A stretch of DNA of 64,000 nt from Fragilariopsis cylindrus CCMP1102. Lineage: Eukaryota; Bacillariophyta; Bacillariophyceae; Bacillariales; Bacillariaceae. Positions 56,544 to 64,000 of the stretch are shown here, piece after piece; position 1 is the stretch's first letter, and each line of letters opens with the position of its first letter. The notes beneath the pieces were generated by a model. It had not been told where the DNA came from, ran no database searches, and worked only from the letters and a program-made list of their open reading frames with translations. The translations under genes and the position numbers were made by a program. The stretch spans positions 62,001 to 126,000 of the forward strand of contig FMBT01000300.1 in assembly GCA_900095095.1 (NCBI GenBank), read 5' to 3'.

Positions 56544-56818
56544 TTAGGGATACGCTCGCGAGAAAATCAACTGCAACGATATAATATATACCGACGAACG
56601 TTAACGGAATCGATATGTAACGTAGGTAGTTGATGATCAAACCTGTTTAGCAAATTTATTAATGAATTAAAAAAAACACATGAATAAGCAGACGAAAACA
56701 TACTTACTCGAAGCCTAGCTAGATCTACTTTGTCAATGTGAAGAGTCGTAAACTTTGCTTTAAAGAGGTTGTTGTAATGGTTGTATGGAAGTTCATGATT
56801 GGCGAAGTGCAAACGCAT
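56544..56818 (-). CDS. Possible 45-residue spliced protein, unknown
   Basis: ATG 56818 opens a 37-codon frame (MRLHFANHELPYNHYNNLFK... DLARLR) ending exactly at a GTAAGT donor (exon 56818-56708). A GCAG acceptor at 56571-56573 resumes in phase with LIFSRAYP and stop (56570-56544), giving a 137-nt intron. Size and basic character would suit a small mitochondrial subunit, and COX6B is the next gene on the same strand, but no family is recognised. It could be chance. Confidence 0.35.
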
Positions 56819-57157
56819 GTTGATTGGGTTCGTATATACTTATTATGCATATAGAAGGTACAATAATATATTGTGCTGATAGTGTATCAAAATACTTATT
56901 ATACATACATATTATATAGTAGTTAAAGTGATGAAACCCTTCCACGTGTACATACGTACAAACACGGAAAATTGATGTTTGTTTCTGTGATGGGAAATCT
57001 CGAATCTCGAATCCATCGATATATCGTTGTGAGTATACCTACTGTAGTACAAGATAGGCTGTGCCACCATTATTGTTGAAGGGAAACGTAGTCTCTCCTA
57101 CTACTCTGACCATTCTCATAACCCTTTCTCTATCACAACATAAGTTATTCTACTATT
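56819..57157. other. Intergenic, promoter of the UBE2W-like gene
   Basis: 340 bp between the small minus-strand ORF and the E2 gene. AT-rich; no motif recognised. Confidence 0.4.
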
Positions 57158-58287
57158 ATGACGATGAATAGATCAACCCAACGATACACCGTTTTCTTTC
57201 TACTAGTCCTCTTGGGACAGGTTTCGCGTTCACAGGGGATAAAATCTTTTGGAAAGAATATATTATCACCAACAACTATTATTGCTACAGGAAGTTCCGA
57301 AGCGAAGAAGAATATACATGCAAGCGCTACCGATGTCTCTGCGTTAAAAGTTACATCAAGGACGTCTGCTTTACTATTCCATTTCCGTGGCGGTGGAGAA
57401 ATTTCTATTCCCGATGACGAGGATGATGACAACGAATGTGATGATACTAGTAGCATCCTATTAACGAAGTTACGCAACACGATACGGAATATTTTACAAT
57501 TTGGTGATACGAAACTCCCATCAATATTTTCTGAATTATTAAGATCGTGCTTTAAAACGGTCGAAACCATAACAGGAATTAGTCTTCTACCATCCAAAGC
57601 AACAACAACAAAGAAAAAATCCGTCAATAACGGAAAGAAGAAAAAGAAGATTAGTAGTAAGCAGCAGCAGCAAATGATAATGAATCAAACAAGAAGAAGA
57701 AAGAAAATGAAGATGAAAGTACTGAAGAAGAAACGGGAAAAACGAAGAAGAAGGAACCAATAAAAAAGAAATCATCATCATCATCGAACGCGAAAAAGAG
57801 ACCATCTGCTGCAACAACCAAACATTTAGCACAATCTATTAAATCGACGAATCCAAATTATCGTATCCAAAAAGAATTAAAAGCATTCATTAAGTCTCCA
57901 CCACCTAATTTAACAGTCCAAGTTGGATCGAATATTAGACTTTGGGTCGTTACGATGGTTGGTGCAAAAAATACTATCTACGAAGGAGAAGTTTTTAAAT
58001 TACGGATTATGTTCCCACCACAATATCCAACAGTTCCTCCATCTGTTTACTTTTTGAAAGGTAATATGCCCACCCATGAACATGTATACACAAATGGTGA
58101 TATATGTTTAAGTTTACTTGGAAAGGACTGGCGACCGACGATGTCAGCACAATCAATCGCAGTATCAATCTTATCTATATTATCTTCTGCTGGTTCCAAG
58201 TCATTACCCATGGACAATGCACAACATGCAACTAATAAACCTGGAAAATACCAAAAAGATTGGGTCTACCATGATGATAGATGCTAG
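57158..58287 (+). CDS. UBE2W-type ubiquitin-conjugating enzyme with signal-peptide-like leader, coding frame one base short
   Basis: The E2 domain is the C-terminal half: RIQKELKAFIKSPPPNLTVQ, GAKNTIYEGEVFKLRIMFPP, QYPTVPPSVYFLKGN, HEHVYTNGDICLSLLGKDWR with the catalytic Cys, and MSAQSIAVSILSILSS. It ends WVYHDDRC, matching the UBE2W-specific YHDDTC ending. UBE2W ubiquitinates disordered protein N termini. The N terminus from ATG 57158 (MTMNRSTQRYTVFFLLVLLG) is a hydrophobic, signal-like leader followed by about 150 residues with a Lys/Glu-rich linker; typical UBE2W has no such leader. The leader frame and the E2 frame are offset by one base within the K/E/Q-rich region 57600-57690 (A-runs). 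If the leader is real, the enzyme enters the secretory route, as for diatom periplastidal (SELMA) ubiquitin components. Confidence 0.82.
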
Positions 58288-59121
58288 CTAGTGCAGTAGT
58301 AGTAGAATAAATATTACAGTCATTTTGGTCAGCTGTTGTTATGATATAACACTATATAGCACAGTAGTAATTTATTATGCTGCCTTTTCAGCACATACTA
58401 ATGATAGTAAATAATATCAAAATCATTCTGAAACATTATATTTTGCTATGATTTTATACATTATACCTGCTATGATATACTGTAATAGGTGATAAAGTGC
58501 TATAAAGCTAGTAAGAGTATTATATTATCACCCTCAAACACATATATGTGACTCTATACACCATAATCTCTTCTATTCAATGATGTCTAATACACATAAT
58601 GATAAATAAGTTGTGGTTTTGGACATTATTTATTACTACAAATTAAAGCTTTCATGTATCAACCAAATAGTTCCTAAATCTAGATGTAATCGATACCATG
58701 ATAAATAGTTCAGCAACTTTTGCAAGCAGACAAAAAAGTAGACTATGTGTGAGCATGTACTACATGTACTACTTATTAATGATGAATATGTTTCTAATAT
58801 CTACTGTATTATCTGTTTAAATATGTGTCAGTCCCTGGTCCGTATCGAGTTTTGTAATTTCCACCGGAACCTTCAGTCAATTTTCTAGTCCACTTATTTG
58901 CATACCGTTAACGCACGTACTGTAAGAAACAAATATATCTTTAAAATCTAATAAATTTTTGTGAGCTTCCATCGCGCCGCGAGTGTACATTACTACTAAC
59001 AAAACTTAACTTTATTGGCATTGACGACGATTTGATTCGATTCGATATTCATTCAAGAATTCCTTTCTGTGTCATATATACTTTTTAATTGTGCAAGAGA
59101 GTAATAATATAAACGAATATT
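58288..59121. other. Intergenic, promoter of the phosphate-binding protein gene
   Basis: 830 bp, AT-rich. No ORF or repeat supported. Confidence 0.4.
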
Positions 59122-60978
59122 ATGAAATTCATTGGTGTCGCTCTCTTCTTGGCCTCGTGCTTGATGGCCAGTCCCTCTTCTGCTCAGGAGGTCATCTCTG
59201 TCCACGGATCAGGAACTACTAATCCTTCAAAATGTTATTGGACGATCATGGATCAGATGAATATCCAATCGAAGCTCCCTATTAGGATGACGTATCGTGC
59301 TGTTGGATCATCCACCGGTCAGGCTGAATTCATTGGTAATGGTACCTTGTCTGAAAATATGTTCGGTAGTGGAGATATTCCATTTAACGCCGAGAAGTAT
59401 GATGCATTCGAGGATAGTACCATCCTTCATTTGCCTGTACTCCTCGGAGCGATCGCCTTCTTTCACTCTGTTCCTACAGGAGAAGAAAGACTCAATCTAT
59501 CACCATGTATCTTGGCCAAGATTTTCAGCCGCAAGATCACCGATTGGGGAGATGACGAGATTATGAAAGCAAATCCTAATCTTTCTTTACCTAATCCATC
59601 TCCGATCACTGTAGCACATCGTGTCAAGGGTAGCTCTTCCACGGCAAGTATTACTAAGTACCTCAACCAAGTATGCCCTGAGGAATGGCCCGAAGAGCTT
59701 GTCGGAAAGACCATTGATTGGCCCGTAGATACGATCGGATGTGAAGGAAGTGGAGGTATGTCCGATTGTATCAAGGATCGATCCGGAACTATCGGTTACA
59801 TTGTAAGTCAAGCTAACGCACAGTTGCAGTAGTGCTAAAGAAATGTGTAAAGTAGTATGTATTATTGTTAAATCGTTGTGATAGCAGCATGGCAGAAGTT
59901 CTAACTTTATTATTTCTCCACTTGTTTATAGGACATGGGTCACGGACATGCCGAGGGATTGGCAGAAATCGAGTTGCTAAACGCTGCACAGAAATACATC
60001 AACAGTAAAGAAGCTGCCTTAGCCGGAGGGATCATGGCTGCTGCTGAAAATGCTGCACTCCCTGATGCCTTGGAAGGTAGCTTTGCCGATGTCAACCTTT
60101 TGAACCAGGTGAGTTGTGCATCCTAGAATATTAATACCATCGACCGTGTATACTACTTTGCTCACGGTCAACGTGTGTGTCTGATGCACAACAATCATAT
60201 ATTGTACTTATTTTGCTTGTGAAAACACCATTTATCGTTATTCGTTATCAATTATGGGCCCCCCTGATACGATCGACCGTGATATTATCATTATTATTAT
60301 TATTAATACGAACATTATTATCATTTTTAGGGCGGTACAAACACTTGGCCGATCGTCGCGATGACATATATTTATATCAAACAAGATTTGACTTTCATCA
60401 AGGATCCCGCTTCTCAGTCCTTAGTAAAGGCGTTTCTTAGTGCTGTTTATTCTGATGAGTACATCACCCAATGCGAACAAGAGTTTGGTTTCGTTCGTGT
60501 TGCCGGTGAATTACGGGACAAGGCTCTCAGTGCGATTAACTCAATTGTAGTTAGTCCCGACGCTCCGGAATGGTCATTTGAAATCGACACCGAACCACGC
60601 ATCGGTCAAGGTGACTACGTGATCTCGGCCAAACGCCAAGCTTACAGTGAACTAGAACAAGATAGCTTGGTAGAAATGATTGACACTTTAGCTTTACAGA
60701 TCGCAGACTTGCAAGCACAGAACGCACAGCTTATGAGTGGATCTTCTTCCACCCAAGCACGGGAAACTGCCACTGGAAACTCTTTCGAGACTTTCATTGA
60801 CGATGAATTAGACGAAGATTCTCAGGTCAAATCGGCACTTATTATGAGCGCTATTTCGATTGCACTATGGATTATCGCGATCCTTGGTTTCTTCGTCAAG
60901 ATGGTCAGTGGTGGAAGTGGTCCCAACGCCGCTGCCACAGCTAATCCTGATGATGGTGTAGAAGTTGGGATGAATTGA
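59122..60978 (+). CDS. Membrane-anchored PstS-like phosphate-binding protein, three exons
   Basis: Exons 59122-59802, 59932-60108 and 60331-60978, all GT-AG and phase 0, 501 aa. A cleavable signal peptide (MKFIGVALFLASCLMASPSS, then AQE) leads into a type 2 periplasmic-binding fold of the bacterial PstS class. VHGSGTTNPSKCYWTIMDQM, YRAVGSSTGQAEF and GSGDIPF are the glycine-rich anion-binding turns; VAHRVKGSSSTASITKYLNQ is another conserved block. The second lobe includes GGTNTWPIVAMTYIYIKQDL. After a coiled-coil-like linker (LVEMIDTLALQIADLQAQNA) comes one C-terminal membrane helix (ALIMSAISIALWIIAILGFF) and a short tail. Such eukaryotic PBP proteins are known in marine algae. Surface capture of phosphate under limitation is inferred; no permease partner lies nearby. 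Confidence 0.88.
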
Positions 60979-61898
60979 TGAGGTTCGCCCCGTCATATGT
61001 GACGAAGACGAGAGGAAGATCCAATCCAATTCCATATTATCGAAGGGAATGAGTCGTTGCGATGACTGTGTTGGGACGGTCGCTACGAAATCGGTGTTGC
61101 GAAGAAGAGGATAATCTTCCTCCTTATTTGTCTCCGGCGTCTACAGTTTTATATCAAAAATAAAAATTTATGTTTTGTGCTAGGAGAACAAGCTTGGCTG
61201 AATGAATTCCAGGGTGATTCCTTTCGGTTAATTAAATATTTCACCGCATCTCTGGAACGAAAATGCTACGCTACTCCTATATTAGATTTCTTATTAATAA
61301 ATACACTTAGTTTGAAGTCATATTTCCTTATATTTACTACTAGTAGTATTGTGACGAATCTTTGAAACTATACGCTACTTCACTGTATATTTGAATATAG
61401 CTAGCAAGCTAAATTGTACTTGTAGAGACATAATTATAATACAGAAGAAATGTTTGCGACTGATTGTATCTCATATCCGCATGCAATAATCCAGAATTCT
61501 CTTTCTTGAGTTTGAAGAACAACAAAAAACCTGAAACAGGGTGCTTCCAAAGGTTTAAAATAGAAGTACAATTTAGAGCACGACATCATTGCAGCTGACT
61601 AAAGTGTACCTATACTCGAATACGTAGTAGTTAGAGGACCTAACTAGTAGTTAGAGGACCTAACTACTATAATTCAGTATAAATGAAAGAGAGATCAATT
61701 ACTGGTAAAAAATTGCCTTGCGCCATACTATGAATATACCCAGCGCGATCTTTGTTCCGACAACTTCTGAAAACTCCAACATCATCATTATTATTTTTGC
61801 AATGACAATCTGATAGTCATATGAACAAAATATCGACGATACAGGAGGAGTGGACTACACATTAACTTCATGCACTACTCACATCTTATTGATAAAAT
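60979..61898. other. Intergenic
   Basis: 920 bp between the phosphate-binding and urea transporter genes. Contains the 20-bp tandem repeat at 61625-61664; otherwise no supported feature. Confidence 0.4.
61625..61664. repeat. Tandem 20-bp repeat with internal hairpin
   Basis: Two exact copies of TAGTAGTTAGAGGACCTAAC, followed by TACTA. Each copy contains GTTAG...CTAAC inverted arms around AGGAC. Confidence 0.75.
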
Positions 61899-63242
61899 AT
61901 GATGATGCGACGGGTTATTCCCTTTTCGTTGTCTTCTCGTTTATACAACAGAGGTTGGACCTCCTCGTCATTATTTGCGACTAGAAATTCAAAACGACCA
62001 CAAAATTTCAACATCATCAATTCGCGGTTTCATAACAGTTATCTTCGTGGATTTTCGTCATCTGACCAGAACGACGCCGACACCAGCACAATTACTAAGG
62101 ATGAAAAACATCAGCCAACTACTATAACAAACTCAAAAAAAATAATTGACGATCTAACAGATGCAACAGCACGTGGAGTAGGACAAGTTATATTTTTAAA
62201 TGATAAAAAATGTGGTATTATTATTGGGACAGCACTTGGTGTTGCAGATCCGTATCTATTTGGGCTTGCGATTCTTGGTACAGCTACTGCTACTATAACA
62301 GCCCACGCTGCTGGTCTTGACAAAAATTCTATAAAGGATGGTCTTCTTGGATACAATGGTACGCGCTATACAAGATGCAGACTGCGTATCATATATATAT
62401 ATATATATATAATTTTTGTTTTGTTCGGGCTCGATATTGACTTCTTATCATTGTGAGTGCTCCTTTATTATTTCTCCTTAGGTTGTCTCGTTGGATGCGC
62501 AGCTGCTGTGTTTGGTGCTCCATCAATCATTGCTGCTACTACCGCAACTATTGTCGGAGCAGCAGCAACATCCTTTGTCGCATCATCATTAAAGGAGACC
62601 ATGGGAAGTGTTCCACAGTGGACTATTGCTTTCAACATTGTCTCATTAACATCTCTCTTACGAACACGACCATTGTTGGTGGCACCATCACCACCACCAT
62701 CACCACACATAGATGAGGGGATGATAGTAGTAGTGGAATCATCAACCAACGTTAGTGCTTCTAGTAGTAGTTTTATAACGGACATAATTGCATCTCCGCT
62801 CACTGGAATATCACAAATATTTGTTGTTCAATCAGCACTTTCGGGTGCTATAATTGTGGGAGGAATTGGTTCGTATTCACCTCTACTTGCTGTTCATGCT
62901 ATCGGTGGAAGTGCCATTGGTACATTAGTAGGTGCCATGAGTGGAGCACCGCTTGCAGACCTGACAATGGGATTGTATGGATTTAATAGTGCGTTGACAA
63001 GTATGGCGGTTGGAGTCTTCTTCGTTCATTCAACTCCTGCGATTTTACTGAGTGCAGGTGGAGCTGCTGCAACAGCGTCGTTGTTTGGTGCCATGAGCAC
63101 CGTTTTTGGTACATATGGTTCTCCCTGTTTGACATTGCCGTTTTGCTTTACTATGTCAAGTTGCTATCTATTACATCAGCAAGTTCCGGGATTATCACTT
63201 GCCAGCAATCCTCATAGTCCTGAGAAAAATAAAGTTGATTAA
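61899..63242 (+). CDS. Urea transporter (UT/SLC14 family), two exons
   Basis: Exons 61899-62358 and 62482-63242 (donor GTACGC, acceptor CTTAG), 406 aa in phase. The UT fold is an internal two-fold repeat, each half with a urea-selectivity signature. First half: ARGVGQVIFLNDKKCGIIIG and GLLGYNGCLVGCA, restored across the intron, with SLTSLLRTRP. Second half: DIIASPLTGISQIFVVQSAL and LTMGLYGFNSALTSMAVGVF, ending GSPCLTLPFCFTMSSCYLL. A 45-residue Pro/Ser-rich loop joins the halves. The N-terminal 80 residues are Arg/Ser/Asn-rich without acidic residues for about 50 positions and look like a mitochondrial presequence, which is unusual for a UT protein. In diatoms urea is both a nitrogen source and a product of the mitochondrial ornithine-urea cycle, so an organelle urea exit channel is conceivable. 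Confidence 0.9.
62393..62412. repeat. (AT)n tract in the urea transporter intron
   Basis: About ten AT dinucleotides. Confidence 0.8.
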
Positions 63243-63372
63243 GCTTAAACAATTAATTCACTGGAATACAAGATTTTCCCCTGTTAAAAATATAGCTAGC
63301 TTTTTATTATACAGTAAGTTTGCGTTATATCTATAGTTAGTTCGAACTGATCGAAATTACTATAGTCGACTT

Positions 63373-64000
63373 TTAATTCTTCTTCTTTCCAACAGTTGCA
63401 TTGTGCTTTGAAAATTCAGGCGCTGCCTCCAGTTTTCGTCTTGATAAGCGATGAAGAAAAGACTCCAGTGACAACTTTATCAAAAGGAGCAACAACCAAG
63501 TTGTAAAAATTCCTAGTACAATCTGCCAAGTTTGAGGTTGATTTTCGTACGTCGCGTACTTGTATGCTTCCTTCAGGTACTTTGTCATTACACATACAAG
63601 AGGTATCTGTGCCAATCCTAGGCGTTTAACAACTGCATGAGAGTGATCAAGATTGTCGCCTTCATGCCCAAAACCAGAGAGATCTCCTGCTAACAAAAGA
63701 CCGTACTCGCTATAGACACCACTAGCTATGAAGTTGAACTTGGTAATGAATGAATGCTTGAGCCAATCCGATAGCCACTCGGCACACCAAACGATCCCAC
63801 ACATTGATAGATATGAATATAACATTTTCTTATCAATCCCCTGTGACGCATTTAACATCAACACCAAGAGTAGGAACAAGGCCAGTTTGAATCGTTCACA
63901 TACGTCCGAAGCTGTAATTTTAAATAGACCAGCCTTGTTATACTTTTTGAAAACTGTGCTCTTGATTTCCGCAAAATTTCCACCGATCAACAAACTTAAT
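63373..64000 (-). CDS. TAPT1/Emp65-family membrane protein, C-terminal part (cut by window edge)
   Basis: At least 206 C-terminal residues; the frame reaches the right window edge region and the gene should continue beyond it. LIGGNFAEIKSTVFKKYNKA, GLFKITASDVCERFKLALFL, CGIVWCAEWLSDWLKHSFIT and KFNFIASGVYSEYGLLLAGD are the conserved core of TAPT1 (DUF747), a multi-pass ER membrane protein; yeast Emp65 belongs to the same family. Membrane helices: LALFLLLVLML, SYLSMCGIVWCAEWL, LAQIPLVCVMT, and IVLGIFTTWLLLLLIKLSL. It ends with a short basic tail (HNATVGKKKN). Confidence 0.85.
   Translation of the reverse strand, partial: LSLLIGGNFAEIKSTVFKKYNKAGLFKITASDVCERFKLALFLLLVLMLNASQGIDKKMLYSYLSMCGIVWCAEWLSDWLKHSFITKFNFIASGVYSEYGLLLAGDLSGFGHEGDNLDHSHAVVKRLGLAQIPLVCVMTKYLKEAYKYATYENQPQTWQIVLGIFTTWLLLLLIKLSLESFLHRLSRRKLEAAPEFSKHNATVGKKKN

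Noticed and set aside
24331-58287. Programmed ribosomal frameshifting as explanation of the broken host genes
   Set aside because: The sites share no slippery heptamer or common downstream structure and occur in unrelated genes; a one-sided shortfall at runs is explained more simply by base calling.

Overview
The window is nuclear DNA of a photosynthetic stramenopile, almost certainly a diatom; the species cannot be named from sequence alone. Evidence: short GT-AG spliced genes on both strands; two proteins with a signal peptide followed by the diatom plastid-import cleavage motif (A-A-F-Q-L-P in a heme peroxidase, A-A-F-A-P-A in a cyclophilin); a young Ty1/copia element of the kind common in diatoms; a urea transporter; and a GAF regulator with a RING-like finger and a Myb-like segment. 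Gene spacing is compact (about one gene per 2-2.5 kb) except around mobile DNA.

Layout. 1-135: 5' end of a Hikeshi/OPI10-like gene (-). 546-2983: glycyl-tRNA synthetase (-). 3660-4712: dethiobiotin synthetase domain (-). 5179-6462: plastid class I heme peroxidase (+). 6641-8482: PX-BAR sorting nexin (-). 9061-11072: N-myristoylation-motif protein kinase (-). 12453-13345: uL30/RLP7-like protein (-). 13809-14730: membrane protein (+). 15776-16852: type II membrane protein with a Pro-rich stalk (+). 17894-21007: RING/Myb-like/GAF regulator (+). 21437-23321: nine-exon plastid cyclophilin with microexons (-). 24331-27235: DDX54/Dbp10 helicase (-). 27877-28320: RPS15/uS19 (+). 28698-30119: GT8 glycosyltransferase (-). 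30522-32866: HROB-like OB-fold protein (+). 33405-34265: HMG-box protein (+). 34572-36394: four-exon sirtuin (-).

36646-48806 is a nested mobile region. A terminal-inverted-repeat DNA transposon (about 4.4 kb before insertion) carries an IS5/PIF-Harbinger-like DDE transposase (-) and a second, unrecognised gene (+). A 7.8-kb copia retrotransposon with 381-bp LTRs (one difference between them) and a 5-bp CACAT target duplication sits inside the second gene. Matching 26-bp palindromes lie close to both transposon ends.

49094-64000: an unknown protein (+), about 3.3 kb of gene-poor and decayed DNA, a TPR protein (+), a 2-kb gene-free stretch, COX6B (-), a possible 45-residue spliced ORF (-), a UBE2W-type E2 with a hydrophobic leader (+), a membrane-anchored PstS-like phosphate-binding protein (+), a urea transporter (+) and the 3' part of a TAPT1-family gene (-).

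The most consequential observation is technical or biological and crosses genes. At least eight places in six otherwise conserved host genes lack exactly one base, mostly in a homopolymer, while a gene such as the cyclophilin, with nine exons, is perfectly in phase. The consistent one-base deficit points to under-called homopolymers in the assembly rather than gene death, and it hides several real genes from ORF finders (COX6B, the TPR protein, the C terminus of DDX54).
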